In this document: positions 36,259-45,974 of the stretch, piece by piece
Numbering within the stretch: the stretch's first letter is position 1
Layout of the letters: the number at the start of each line of letters is the position of its first letter
Origin: Lutispora thermophila DSM 19022
Lineage (GTDB): Bacteria > Bacillota > Clostridia > Lutisporales > Lutisporaceae
Direction: 5' to 3'
Assembly: GCF_900142105.1 (NCBI RefSeq)
Contig: NZ_FQZS01000016.1
Coordinates: forward strand, 36,192 to 100,191
DNA: 64,000 nucleotides
Notes under the pieces: generated by a model
Told to the model about the DNA's origin: nothing
The model's database searches: none
Seen by the model: the letters and a program-made list of their open reading frames with translations, nothing else
Translations under genes and position numbers: made by a program

Positions 36259-38658
36259 ATGAAAATAGAGCTACTAGCTCCAGCGGGCAACTTTGAATCT
36301 CTTATTGCAGCCATTGAAAGTGGTGCTGATGCCGTATATATTGGAGGTACTAAATACAGTGCGAGAGCTTCAGCAGATAACTTCAATGAAGAAGAAATTA
36401 AAGAAGCAGTCAGATATGCACATATAAGAAATGTTAAAATATATGTAACTATCAATATATTATTAACTGACGAGGAGTTAGTGGATGCCTTAGAATATGT
36501 GCAGTTTTTGTATAATAATGATATAGATGGAATTATTGTACAGGATATAGGTTTATTATATTTGATTAAGAAATGTTTTCCAGATATGCCTGTTCATTGC
36601 AGTACTCAGATGACAATACATAACAAAGATGGTGTAGATATTTTATCCAGACTGGGAGCTGACAGATTTGTTCTGGCTAGAGAAATGAGCATTAGGGAAG
36701 TAAAAAACTTAGTGGCTGATACAAATGCAGAGACAGAGATATTTATTCATGGTGCTTTATGTGTATGCTATTCGGGCCAGTGCCTTATGAGCAGTTTTAT
36801 AGGTGGAAGAAGTGGAAACAGAGGTAAATGTGCCCAACCATGTAGAAAAAAGTACATATTGGTTAATTTAGATGATAGTAGAGATTTAGAATACCATAGA
36901 AAAGGTTATTTATTAAGTCCGAAAGATTTGAATACCATTGAATATATAGGCGAAATAATAAAATCAGGTGTAAAGTCATTAAAAATTGAAGGTCGAATGA
37001 AAAAGCCCGAATATGTGGCAATAGTGGTAAAACACTATAAAGATGCTCTTGATCAAGTGGAGCGTCAATATAATAGCAATATAGATGAAAGTGTCCAAAG
37101 AGAACTGGAAAGTGCATTTAACAGGGGTTTTACTCGTGGATTTCTATTTAATGAGAAAAAAAGTGAGTTTGTAAATAGCGAAAAGCCGAATAACAAAGGT
37201 GTGTTTATAGGAAAAATTCTATGGCAGAAAGGTAATAGAACTGCTATTTCTCTTGAAAAAGGATCTTTAGATAAAGGGGATGGCATAGAAATAACTTTTG
37301 AAGATGGTACTAGTGTAGGTACTTATATTTCTACGTATGAAAAATATTCTAATAATAGTTTAGTTACGAGCATAAGTCATAAATTATATCCTGGTTTACC
37401 AGTATATAAAACTTATGATAAGCATTTGTATGATAAAGCTCACTACGAATATTATTATAAAAATCGAAGAAAGGTTTTTTTAAATGGTGAACTTTTTATC
37501 CATATAGGAAAGAGATTATATTTTAAAATATGGGATAATGAGGGACATATTATCGAGTATGAAAGCCAATATATTTCTGAAAAAGCAAAAAATACAGCCA
37601 TAACCGAAGAAAGGATAATTAACCAGTTAAAAAAAACAGGGGATACACCCTATTTATTTGATAAAATCTTAATACATGCAGATGATAATATTTTTGTTTC
37701 CATGAGCGCAATTAATGAATTAAGAAGAGAATCACTTAAAAAAACGGATAGGATATTATCTAACAGGAATAAAAGAGAATACAGAAGCTTAAGAAATGAA
37801 GATTTTTTGACGAATTTTGAGCCGGATAAAAGCAGTGATAGAAACAGTATCTGTTTTGGAGCTTCCGTATGGAATTATGAGAATATAAGCGCTGCAATAG
37901 AAGCAGGAATTGATTATATATATTATGGAGCCTGTGAAAAAGTAAAGGAAGCTGTAGAATTATGCCATAGAAATAATATAGAAATATACTTTCTGCTTCC
38001 TAATATTATAAAAGATGCAGAAAGGGAAAGGTTTACCCAAATAATAAAAGAGAATAGTTTCGATGGCATAGTGATTTCTAATATAAGTCAGTTGAGCTAT
38101 GTAAATATAAAGCCAGATATAAAAATAATAGGAAATTATAATCTGAATGTTTTTAATAAAAGATGCATGGATATATATTTGAAATTAGGAGTACATAAAA
38201 TTTGTCCTTCTTTAGAACTTAATCTCAAGCAATTAAAATCTATTGCTCATAACTATGGAACTTCAATGGAGTTAGTAGTCTATGGGCAAATACCTCTGAT
38301 GACCATGGAATATTGTCCATTATCATCTTCAGGCGGGTGTAAAGGTTGTAAAAATCAAAAAAGTTTTGGACTAAAAGATGAAAAAGGTGCAGTTTTTCCT
38401 CTGTTTTGTAACAATCATAGGATGCAATTGCTTAATAGCAGTATATTATTCGTTGTAGAAGAAATGGAAAAGATACTTGCTACAGGTGTGAAGAGAGTCA
38501 GGCTTGATTTTTATAAAGAAAGCAAAACAGAAGTTAAAGAAATAATAGAACTATATAGAAATTATAAAAATCTTAGCAAAGAGAGTTATTTCGATACAAT
38601 AAAAAGAGTAAAAAGTACAGGACATACTAAAGGTCACTACTTCAGGGGAGTTGATTGA
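36259..38658 (+). CDS. U32 family peptidase/collagenase-like protein (RlhA-type)
   Basis: A 799-residue protein. The N-terminal U32 domain starts at KIELLAPAGNFESLIAAIESGADAVYIGG. It contains the hallmark cysteine-rich block HGALCVCYSGQC...GKCAQPCR (about 170-205) and GRMKKPEYVA. A DUF3656-like middle and a second TIM-barrel-like half with a CPLSSSGGCKGCKNQ cluster follow. Some family members act in tRNA or rRNA hydroxylation; others are called collagenases, and the exact role is uncertain. I chose the ATG at 36259, where homologues begin; the ATG at 36229 overlaps the zapA stop and would add ten non-conserved residues. Confidence 0.88.
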   Translation: MKIELLAPAGNFESLIAAIESGADAVYIGGTKYSARASADNFNEEEIKEAVRYAHIRNVKIYVTINILLTDEELVDALEYVQFLYNNDIDGIIVQDIGLLYLIKKCFPDMPVHCSTQMTIHNKDGVDILSRLGADRFVLAREMSIREVKNLVADTNAETEIFIHGALCVCYSGQCLMSSFIGGRSGNRGKCAQPCRKKYILVNLDDSRDLEYHRKGYLLSPKDLNTIEYIGEIIKSGVKSLKIEGRMKKPEYVAIVVKHYKDALDQVERQYNSNIDESVQRELESAFNRGFTRGFLFNEKKSEFVNSEKPNNKGVFIGKILWQKGNRTAISLEKGSLDKGDGIEITFEDGTSVGTYISTYEKYSNNSLVTSISHKLYPGLPVYKTYDKHLYDKAHYEYYYKNRRKVFLNGELFIHIGKRLYFKIWDNEGHIIEYESQYISEKAKNTAITEERIINQLKKTGDTPYLFDKILIHADDNIFVSMSAINELRRESLKKTDRILSNRNKREYRSLRNEDFLTNFEPDKSSDRNSICFGASVWNYENISAAIEAGIDYIYYGACEKVKEAVELCHRNNIEIYFLLPNIIKDAERERFTQIIKENSFDGIVISNISQLSYVNIKPDIKIIGNYNLNVFNKRCMDIYLKLGVHKICPSLELNLKQLKSIAHNYGTSMELVVYGQIPLMTMEYCPLSSSGGCKGCKNQKSFGLKDEKGAVFPLFCNNHRMQLLNSSILFVVEEMEKILATGVKRVRLDFYKESKTEVKEIIELYRNYKNLSKESYFDTIKRVKSTGHTKGHYFRGVD

Positions 38659-38673
38659 AGGGGGTAGTTGTGC

Positions 38674-39360
38674 TTGGATAGAATAGTAAAGATACTGCTT
38701 GTAGAAGATGAAGCTAAGATGAGGGAATTAATAAGAATTGCATTTAAAAAAGAGAGTTTTGAAACTTATGAAGCTATCGATGGAAAACAAGCACTTAATA
38801 TGTTAAAGAACATTCATTTTGACATAGTAATATTAGATATTATGTTGCCCGAAATCGATGGGTGGACTGTATGCAGGGAAATAAGAAAAGTTTCAGATAT
38901 ACCAATAATAATGCTAACTGCTAGAGGAGAAGAGTTTGACAAACTTTTTGGTTTTGAGTTGGGAGCAGATGACTATATTGTTAAACCATTTAGTCCAAGA
39001 GAATTAGTAGCAAGGGTCAAAGCCCTTTTAAGGAGAGCAGAAAACAAAAATATTGAAATATCCAGTATTATAGATTTGGGAGATATTAGTATAAATACTT
39101 TGTCGAGAGAAGTAAAAGTTGAAGATAAAGCAATATCATTAACTAATAAAGAATATGAACTATTACTTTTTTTAGTTACTAACCAGAATGTTGTCTTTAC
39201 AAGAGAGCAATTACTCTTAAAGGTTTGGGGATATGATCAATATGGAGATCCTAGAACAGTTGATACGCATATTAAAAGAGTAAGGGAAAAACTGGGAAAT
39301 AAGAGCAGCTTTATTGCTACCGTTTGGGGAGTAGGATATAAGTTTGAGGTAAAAAAATGA
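38674..39360 (+). CDS. OmpR/PhoB-family response regulator
   Basis: A 228-residue DNA-binding regulator. The receiver domain has the acidic residues in VEDEAKM, phospho-acceptor Asp in IVILDIMLPEIDG, conserved Thr in MLTARGEE, and Lys in YIVKPFSPREL. The C-terminal winged-helix domain has VWGYDQYGDPRTVDTHIKRVREKLG and a final GYKFE. The TTG at 38674 is nine bases after GAAGGGGG; a TTG at 38668 is too close. Its stop overlaps the kinase start by four bases. Confidence 0.95.
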   Translation: MDRIVKILLVEDEAKMRELIRIAFKKESFETYEAIDGKQALNMLKNIHFDIVILDIMLPEIDGWTVCREIRKVSDIPIIMLTARGEEFDKLFGFELGADDYIVKPFSPRELVARVKALLRRAENKNIEISSIIDLGDISINTLSREVKVEDKAISLTNKEYELLLFLVTNQNVVFTREQLLLKVWGYDQYGDPRTVDTHIKRVREKLGNKSSFIATVWGVGYKFEVKK

Positions 39361-40823
39361 GATGTAACAGTATCAGAGTGAAACTATGGAGTGCTATAAT
39401 ATTAACTATTCTTATCATTCTTGTTATGAGCATGATTTTTCAAACCAGTTTTCTATCCTCTTTCTATTACAATCAAAAGGTTAGAGAGGTAGAAGAAGAT
39501 GCTCGAGATATTGCAAGAGCTTTAGGCAGAAATGAATATAACTTTAATGTACCTTATATAGATGCAATAAGAAATGTAAATGATGTCATTGTTGTTACAG
39601 ATTACAGTGGTCGAATAACATATATTACAGGGAGTACTGATTATAAGCAAGGTTGGTTCTTTGGGCTTAAGTATTTGAACAAAATATTGAAGGGGCAAAA
39701 GATTCAAGATGAAAATAAAATGCTGAGAGGGTTAGATTCAATTATTATCGGAGTGCCAATTGTGAAAACACAAAACTCATTGTGGGATGTAAAGCAGAAA
39801 CAACTATATGAGCAATATATTGAAAGTGAAGATCTCCAAATGTTTATAGGAGCAGTATATATAATAACTCCGTTAGAACCTTTGGAAATAACTACTCGAG
39901 CTATTAGGACACAGTTTCTATATATTTTTTTAGGTGCTATAATAATAGCTTCAATTATAGCTCTTTTCCTTGCTCATAGTTTCACAGAACCATTGATAAA
40001 AATAAATGATGCTGCAAAAGAAATAGCAAAGGGAAATTATAATACAAAAATACATTTGAAATCCAGCTCTGAGATTACCACTTTAGGTGACACTATTAAC
40101 AATTTAGCTAAGCAATTGTCAAGAGTTGAGCAAATTCGAAGAGAATTTATAGCTAATGTATCGCATGAGCTTAGAACACCTCTTAGCTATCTAAAAGGCT
40201 ATGCAGAGATTATGATTGATGGTTTAGCTGACACTGAATTTGAAAGGGAGAAATATTTAAATATAATCTTGGAGGAATCTGAAAGATTGGGAAAAATGGT
40301 TGATGAGATACTGCATCTTTCTCAAATTGAGGCTGGATCTATACAATTGAAGCTTTCACCTTTCAGCATGGATTCAGTTATAAAGCGAACTATAGACAAA
40401 ATGTTGCCTTTAGCTGTAAAAAAAGATATATCAATAAAGTATAGTAACTTAGATGGTGATTTACTACTATGTTTAGCAGATGAAAACAGAATCAAGCAGA
40501 TATTGATAAACTTGTTGGCTAATGCGGTAAAACATTCATATGATCATAGCAATATATTAATAAGCTCATATAGGCTTAATGATAGAATTTATGTTTGTGT
40601 AAGAGATAATGGTGAGGGTATTTCCGAGGAGGATCTGCCCTTTATATGGGATAGGTTTTATACTGCAGGGAAATCAAAGGATAAAAGTATAGAAGGAATA
40701 GGTTTAGGATTATCAATAATTAAGAGTATAATAAATGCTCATGGATGCGACATTACAGTAAATAGTGTGGTTGGAGAAGGAACAGAATTTTGCTTCTGGC
40801 TCCCTTCATATCAGGAGAGCTAG
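39357..40823 (+). CDS. PhoR/WalK-like sensor histidine kinase
   Basis: A 488-residue membrane kinase. The first helix (about 10-33) precedes an extracellular sensor domain of about 145 residues. A second helix (about 185-205), a HAMP linker (AHSFTEPLIKINDAAKEIAKG), the H-box EFIANVSHELRTPLSYLKG, an N-box NLLANAVKH and ATP-lid motifs (DNGEGI, GIGLGLSI) follow. It is translationally coupled to the response regulator. The signal is unknown. Confidence 0.94.
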   Translation: MRCNSIRVKLWSAIILTILIILVMSMIFQTSFLSSFYYNQKVREVEEDARDIARALGRNEYNFNVPYIDAIRNVNDVIVVTDYSGRITYITGSTDYKQGWFFGLKYLNKILKGQKIQDENKMLRGLDSIIIGVPIVKTQNSLWDVKQKQLYEQYIESEDLQMFIGAVYIITPLEPLEITTRAIRTQFLYIFLGAIIIASIIALFLAHSFTEPLIKINDAAKEIAKGNYNTKIHLKSSSEITTLGDTINNLAKQLSRVEQIRREFIANVSHELRTPLSYLKGYAEIMIDGLADTEFEREKYLNIILEESERLGKMVDEILHLSQIEAGSIQLKLSPFSMDSVIKRTIDKMLPLAVKKDISIKYSNLDGDLLLCLADENRIKQILINLLANAVKHSYDHSNILISSYRLNDRIYVCVRDNGEGISEEDLPFIWDRFYTAGKSKDKSIEGIGLGLSIIKSIINAHGCDITVNSVVGEGTEFCFWLPSYQES

Positions 40824-40844
40824 TGAAATTGACGAGGTGATAAC

Positions 40845-43214
40845 ATGAATGATAAGGCATTAAGAGTTTTGGAATATGATAAGATAATAAAGATTGTAGC
40901 AGACGAAACGGTATCAAATCTTGGTAGAGAAATAGCAATGGCTTTGAAACCTAGCAATAATGTATACGAAATAAAGGAATGGTTGCAAGAAACTACAGAA
41001 GCAGCAGACATAATATTGAAGAGAGGTACATTTCCATTAGAGGGTATATATGATATAAGAACAGCTTTAAAGAAAGCAGAAATAGGATCACCACTTACTA
41101 TGGAAGAGTTGCTTCAAGTTTCTTATACCTTGGCTTCAGCAAGAAAGATAAAGCATTTTATGAAAGAAGATCGTGGTGAAAAAGAATATCCTATAATAGA
41201 AGATTTAGTAAACATGCTGACTGAATATAAGCAAATAGAAAATAGTATTAATAATGCAATAGTCAGTGAAGAAGAGATATCTGACAATGCAAGTCCTGAG
41301 TTAGCTAGCATAAGAAGAAAGATAAGAGATAAGCATGGACAAATCAAAGATAAACTCAATAACATGGTGACATCTTCTGCTTATCAGAAATACCTGCAGG
41401 AGCAAATTGTAACCATGAGAGGTGATAGATATGTATTGCCTATTAAACAGGAATACAGGTCAAATGTGCCTGGAATTGTCCATGACCAATCCTCTAGCGG
41501 TGCAACACTTTTTATTGAGCCTATGGCAATAGTAGAAATGAACAATGATTTAAGACAGTTAAAATTGAAGGAAAAAGAAGAGATTGAAAGAATCATAGCC
41601 CAATTATCTGCAGTGATAGCAGAAAATCATGATGACATTAAGGCAAATGTAGAAATATTAGCTACTTTAGATTTTATATTTGCTAAAGCAAAGTTTTCTT
41701 TAGCATATAGATGTTCTGAGCCGGTAATTAATACAGAAGGCAGAATTAATATTAAAAAGGCAAGACATCCGCTCATTGACCCTAGTGTTGTTGTCCCAAT
41801 AGATATAAGAGTGGGAGATGACTTTAATACTTTAGTGATTACTGGACCAAATACAGGAGGAAAAACTGTTACATTAAAAACCACTGGTCTTTTAAGTTTG
41901 ATGGCCCAGTCGGGATTGCATATACCTGCTGGTGATTACAGTGAAATATCGGTATTTGATCATATATATGCGGATATAGGCGATGAGCAAAGTATAGAAC
42001 AAAGCCTTAGCACATTTTCATCCCATATGAAAAATATTGTATCGATATTGCAAAGTATCTCAGAAAATTCTTTAGTTCTTCTTGATGAACTTGGAGCCGG
42101 AACAGATCCTACAGAAGGTGCTGCACTAGCTATGGCAATTTTAGAATTACTACACGAGAAGGATGTAAGAACTGTTGCTACTACACATTATAGTGAATTG
42201 AAGATATATGCATTAACTACACCTGGTGTGTGCAATGCAAGTGTCGAGTTTGATATTGAGACATTACAGCCTACTTATAAATTATCGATCGGAGTACCAG
42301 GAAAATCAAATGCATTTGAAATATCAAAAAAACTGGGATTGGATGATTCTATAATTGAGAAAGCTAAAGAATTTATAACTAAGGATAAAATTAAGTTTGA
42401 GGATGTAATATCTTCCTTGGAGGAAAGCAGGAAAAAAGCTGATGAAGAGAGATATGCAGCCCAAAGGCTTAGAAATGAAATTGAACGAACAAAGGAAGAG
42501 GCTGATAGAAGACTAGAGAAAATATTAGCCCAAAAGAATAAGATTATAGAGGAGGCCAATAAAACTGCAAAAGATATAATAGAAAGACAAAGGGAAGAAA
42601 TAAATAATCTGATAAAACAGCTTAAAGAAGCCATAGAAAAAGAAAGCGAAGATAAAGCAAAAGCTTTAGAAAAAGCAAGACAGGACCTAAGAGCTATCGA
42701 GGAAAAAACAGAAAAATCATTGGGACTAGGTGTACCTAGAACTAATATTAAACCACCTGAGAAATTAAAATTAGGTGACACAGTGAAAATACTCACATTA
42801 AACCAAAAAGGAGAAGTGATAACCATTCCAGATGAAGACGGAAATTTGGTAGTTCAGGCAGGTATTATGAAAATTAATGTAAATATAAAAGACCTGCAAC
42901 TGATGAAGGATGAAAAGGTAGAAATCCTTACTCAAAGATACTCAAAAATTGGCAGAATAAAAGCTGCACAGGTACCGCATCAAATAGATCTGAGAGGAAA
43001 GACACTTGATGAAACGCTTATGGAAATAGATAAGTACTTAGATGATGTGTATCTTGCAGGAATTCCGAGTGTTACTATAATTCACGGAAAAGGTACTGGA
43101 GTATTGAGAACCGGAATAAAAGAATTTCTCAAAAATCATGCCCATGTAAAATCATTCAGAACAGGAGGTTATAACGAGGGTGGTTTAGGAGCCACTATCG
43201 TTGAGATAAAATGA
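40845..43214 (+). CDS. mutS2: Endonuclease/recombination inhibitor MutS2
   Basis: A 789-residue MutS2, also known as RqcU for its action on collided ribosomes. It has the core and clamp domains, an ATPase with Walker A TGPNTGGKT (333-341), Walker B SLVLLDELGAGTDPTEGAAL, and a coiled-coil arm (about 515-620). A C-terminal Smr nuclease domain (from about 714) starts with IDLRGKTLDE and has the HGKGTG motif. The stop overlaps the DUF523 gene by four bases. Confidence 0.96.
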   Translation: MNDKALRVLEYDKIIKIVADETVSNLGREIAMALKPSNNVYEIKEWLQETTEAADIILKRGTFPLEGIYDIRTALKKAEIGSPLTMEELLQVSYTLASARKIKHFMKEDRGEKEYPIIEDLVNMLTEYKQIENSINNAIVSEEEISDNASPELASIRRKIRDKHGQIKDKLNNMVTSSAYQKYLQEQIVTMRGDRYVLPIKQEYRSNVPGIVHDQSSSGATLFIEPMAIVEMNNDLRQLKLKEKEEIERIIAQLSAVIAENHDDIKANVEILATLDFIFAKAKFSLAYRCSEPVINTEGRINIKKARHPLIDPSVVVPIDIRVGDDFNTLVITGPNTGGKTVTLKTTGLLSLMAQSGLHIPAGDYSEISVFDHIYADIGDEQSIEQSLSTFSSHMKNIVSILQSISENSLVLLDELGAGTDPTEGAALAMAILELLHEKDVRTVATTHYSELKIYALTTPGVCNASVEFDIETLQPTYKLSIGVPGKSNAFEISKKLGLDDSIIEKAKEFITKDKIKFEDVISSLEESRKKADEERYAAQRLRNEIERTKEEADRRLEKILAQKNKIIEEANKTAKDIIERQREEINNLIKQLKEAIEKESEDKAKALEKARQDLRAIEEKTEKSLGLGVPRTNIKPPEKLKLGDTVKILTLNQKGEVITIPDEDGNLVVQAGIMKINVNIKDLQLMKDEKVEILTQRYSKIGRIKAAQVPHQIDLRGKTLDETLMEIDKYLDDVYLAGIPSVTIIHGKGTGVLRTGIKEFLKNHAHVKSFRTGGYNEGGLGATIVEIK

Positions 43215-43642
43215 ATATTTTAGTAAGTGCATGCCTATTAGGTATAAATACAAGATATGATGGTGGAAGTTGCTTTAATAAAAAGATAGAAGCTTTGCTT
43301 AGTGATCATAATCCGATACCTATATGTCCAGAGCAATTAGGGGGTCTTAGCACCCCCAGGCTTCCTTCAGAAATTCAACAAGGATCCGATATGGTAAAAA
43401 ATATAAAAGGTGAAGATGTAACTATAAATTTTCACAAAGGTGCTCAAGAGGCTCTAAAAATAGCTCTATTAAACAATTGTAAATACGCCATATTAAAGTC
43501 CAAAAGCCCATCATGTGGCTATGGCTTTATTTACGATGGTACATTTACAGGAAAGTTGATACCCGGAAATGGTGTATTTGCTCAGTTGTTGATAGAAAAT
43601 GGAATAATGGTTTACACAGAAGATGATGAGTTTACATTATAA
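43211..43642 (+). CDS. DUF523 family protein
   Basis: A 143-residue cytoplasmic protein with the DUF523 opening LVSACLLGINTRYDG, central PEQLGGLSTPR and a cysteine motif KSPSCGYG. The two conserved cysteine motifs suggest metal or cluster binding, but the function is unknown. It is translationally coupled to mutS2. Its 3' end overlaps the convergent LysR gene by 31 bases, with no terminator between them. Confidence 0.88.
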   Translation: MNILVSACLLGINTRYDGGSCFNKKIEALLSDHNPIPICPEQLGGLSTPRLPSEIQQGSDMVKNIKGEDVTINFHKGAQEALKIALLNNCKYAILKSKSPSCGYGFIYDGTFTGKLIPGNGVFAQLLIENGIMVYTEDDEFTL

Positions 43643-44532
43643 TAATCTAGTACAAACTCTCTAAATTTGCTTACTATGGGTGACTGGGGTCTATTTTTAT
43701 GATATACAATATAGAACTCGCGGTTCAGATTAAACTCTTTTATTTCAAAAGCTCTTACCAATCCAAACTTAATATAATCTTCTGCACTTAGAAGAGATAC
43801 GATGGAGACACCAAGTCCCAAGCTTACTGCTTGTTTTACGGCTTCGGTACTATTCATTTGAGCTACTACATTAATAGATTTTGGATCTATGCCAGCTTTT
43901 TGCAATCTTGTTTCAAATTCTTTTCTTGTTCCGGAGCCTCTTTCTCTAAATATAAAGTTTTCGTTTTTTACCTCATCAATTGAAATAGTGTTGTCTCCTT
44001 TTCTATCAAACCTTTTATGATTTGGTGTAATAAGAACCATTTTATCTTCCATCAGCCTATCAAATTTCAGCTTGTCATTATCAACTTTAGATCCAACTAT
44101 TCCTATTTCAAATCCATTATCCAGTATTTCTTCAATAACCTGACTGGAATCATATTGAACCAGGTTAAAGAAAATGTTCTTATACTTCTTTTGAAACTCA
44201 AGTATAAGCTTAGGAATTACATACTGGCTTGGAACAGTAGATGCTGCAATATCAATTTTCCCAGTTAAACCATTAGTATATTCATTTAAAGAGAATATTG
44301 CTTCATCTCTTGTGTTCATTAAGTTCAGAGCATAATCATAAAAAATTTTGCCGGCTTTTGTTGGGAGAACAACCTTTGAAGATCTATCTATAAGCTTGGT
44401 TCCAATTTCTTTTTCTAAAGAACTTATATGAGCACTAATAGTAGGTTGAGTCAGATATATGGCATCTGCCGCTTTAGAGAAGCTTTTGTGACGAACTACA
44501 TATACAAATGCTTCTATTTGCTTGAAATCCAT
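43612..44532 (-). CDS. LysR-family regulator, selenium-metabolism-associated type
   Basis: A 306-residue transcription factor. The N-terminal winged helix reads MDFKQIEAFVYVVRHKSFSKAADAIYLTQPTISAHI, and the effector-binding domain spans about 90-300. From memory the N-terminal sequence closely matches the clostridial group annotated as selenium-metabolism-associated LysR. It is divergent from a DUF3343 gene, whose family is described as putative Se/S carrier proteins, which supports that link. The ATG at 44532 sits just after GGAGG; an ATG at 44547 overlaps it. The effector is unknown. Confidence 0.85.
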   Translation of the reverse strand: MDFKQIEAFVYVVRHKSFSKAADAIYLTQPTISAHISSLEKEIGTKLIDRSSKVVLPTKAGKIFYDYALNLMNTRDEAIFSLNEYTNGLTGKIDIAASTVPSQYVIPKLILEFQKKYKNIFFNLVQYDSSQVIEEILDNGFEIGIVGSKVDNDKLKFDRLMEDKMVLITPNHKRFDRKGDNTISIDEVKNENFIFRERGSGTRKEFETRLQKAGIDPKSINVVAQMNSTEAVKQAVSLGLGVSIVSLLSAEDYIKFGLVRAFEIKEFNLNREFYIVYHKNRPQSPIVSKFREFVLDYYNVNSSSSV

Positions 44533-44612
44533 CAATGTAACCTCCATAATGTAAATCTATCATTAATGAAATAATACAACTACTTTTGAATTAAGTCAAT
44601 TTATTAACAAAA

Positions 44613-44627
44613 CATAGTTTGATTATG
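44613..44627. promoter_or_regulatory. Candidate LysR operator in the divergent promoter region
   Basis: The dyad CATA-N7-TATG fits the general T-N11-A form of LysR binding sites. It lies between the LysR start at 44532 and the DUF3343 start at 44673. Chance occurrence is possible in this AT-rich sequence. Confidence 0.3.
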
Positions 44628-44672
44628 GTAAAAAATAAGAGTATAATATATATTCGGCAAGAGGTGATATCA

Positions 44673-44942
44673 ATGCAAGATAGAGAATATATTGCAACAT
44701 TTAATTCCACGCATCATGCATTAACTTTTGAAAGAGCTGCTAAGAATTGTAATTTAAAAATAATTATAATGCCTGTACCGAGGAGTATTAAAGCAAGCTG
44801 TGGCCTAGCGATTAAATTTAGTGAAGATGCTTTGGATGATATAAAAAGTTTGATAAATGAAAAAAATTTGAATTATTCAGGATTATATAAAATTGAAGAC
44901 AGTAACGGAAAAAAAGATTATATAAAAATGTTGCAGATTTAA
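44673..44942 (+). CDS. DUF3343 protein, putative Se/S carrier
   Basis: An 89-residue protein with the DUF3343 pattern: YIATFNSTHHALTFERAAKN, a central IMPVPRSIKASCGLAIKF with the single conserved cysteine before Gly, and a short C-terminal helix. The family often occurs next to selenium-metabolism genes, and the cysteine is thought to carry selenium or sulfur. The ATG at 44673 has AAGAGGTGA upstream; ATGs further upstream lack sites. It is followed 17 bases later by an LCP protein. Confidence 0.82.
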   Translation: MQDREYIATFNSTHHALTFERAAKNCNLKIIIMPVPRSIKASCGLAIKFSEDALDDIKSLINEKNLNYSGLYKIEDSNGKKDYIKMLQI

Positions 44943-44959
44943 TATCAGGGGGTAAGGTT

Positions 44960-45859
44960 TTGAAAGTAAAGAAGAAATTTCTAAAGATATTTTTTATCAG
45001 TTTTGTAGTGACTTTGGCAGCACTATATGGGATTTTGTATATGTTTTTGAACAGCATAAGTATAACATCAAGTTTTGCAGGATCTAATATAACAAAAAAA
45101 AGAGTAAATGTATTGGTCATAGGAGTGGCAAAAAACTTATCAGATACTATTATGCTTGCCAGTTATGACATGGAAAAAGATAAAGTTGATATAATATCAA
45201 TTCCTAGAGATACCTATTATCCGAGGGAAGGGTATAAACATGCTGCACAAAAGAAGATAAATGCAGTGTATGGAAGCAGTGGAGCAGAAGGGCTTGTTAA
45301 AGCCGTTGAAGATATTACTTCCTTAGATATAAATTACTATGTGAAATTTGATTATGAGGCAGTAAAGGCTATTGTAGACGGTATCGGAGGTATAGAAGTC
45401 GAAGTTCCAAATGATATGAACTACGACGATCCTGTTGATGATCTTCATATTCATTTTAAAAAAGGACAAATAGTAAAAGATGGAGAAGATATAATTAAGC
45501 TTCTGCGCTGGAGAAAAAACAACAAAGGTGGCGGATATAAGGATGGAGACCTAGGCAGAATCAAAATGCAGCAGCATATTGTCAGACTAGGTATCGAAAA
45601 GCTTTTAAGTGGAAATGTTGTTTCTAACTTTATTAAATTACAAGGGCCAATTAAAGAGTATGTAGAAACTAATATGTCTCCCAATGAAATGATGTACTTT
45701 GCAAACAAAGGGAAAAATGTGAAGTCAGAAAATATATGTTTTCATACATTACCAGGTAAAGCCAAGACAATGGAAGGTCTTTCATTTTTTGTAATAAATA
45801 AAGAAAAGCTTAAGGAAGAAATAGATGCTATTATTTCAGATAACGTTACAGCTGATTAA
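44960..45859 (+). CDS. LytR-CpsA-Psr (LCP) family protein
   Basis: A 299-residue membrane-anchored protein. The N-terminal helix (about 8-28) precedes the extracellular LCP domain with NVLVIGVAKNLSDTIMLASYD, SIPRDTYYP, GIEVEVPNDMNYDDP and a late LRWRKNNKGGGYKDGDLGRIKMQQ block. The conserved Arg and Asp residues that bind polyprenyl pyrophosphate are visible. LCP proteins attach glycopolymers to peptidoglycan. The start is TTG at 44960 after GGGGGTAAGG. A terminator follows. Confidence 0.9.
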   Translation: MKVKKKFLKIFFISFVVTLAALYGILYMFLNSISITSSFAGSNITKKRVNVLVIGVAKNLSDTIMLASYDMEKDKVDIISIPRDTYYPREGYKHAAQKKINAVYGSSGAEGLVKAVEDITSLDINYYVKFDYEAVKAIVDGIGGIEVEVPNDMNYDDPVDDLHIHFKKGQIVKDGEDIIKLLRWRKNNKGGGYKDGDLGRIKMQQHIVRLGIEKLLSGNVVSNFIKLQGPIKEYVETNMSPNEMMYFANKGKNVKSENICFHTLPGKAKTMEGLSFFVINKEKLKEEIDAIISDNVTAD

Positions 45860-45866
45860 ATCGCAC

Positions 45867-45909
45867 AACCTCTTTTAAAATGCTGAGTCATTTTTAAAGA
45901 GGTTTTTTT
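45867..45909 (+). terminator. Terminator after the LCP gene
   Basis: AACCTCTTTAAAA-type arms (AACCTCTTTTAAAA with TTTTTAAAGAGGTT) close a ten-base loop, followed by a run of Ts. Confidence 0.85.
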
Positions 45910-45974
45910 CATATTTGGACAGCATATAAATCTTATGATAAAATAATTATGAATATAGGGAGAGGGGTGTTTCT

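Noticed and set aside
42275..42826. 183-residue open frame on the minus strand inside mutS2
   Set aside because: Lies fully antisense to a clear MutS2 coding region, is Ser/Leu/Phe rich as expected for a shadow of an AT-rich gene, and has no family motif.
44673..44942. Selenoprotein with an in-frame TGA in the selenium-linked region
   Set aside because: No in-frame TGA interrupts the DUF3343 or neighbouring frames, and homologous motifs continue without a break.
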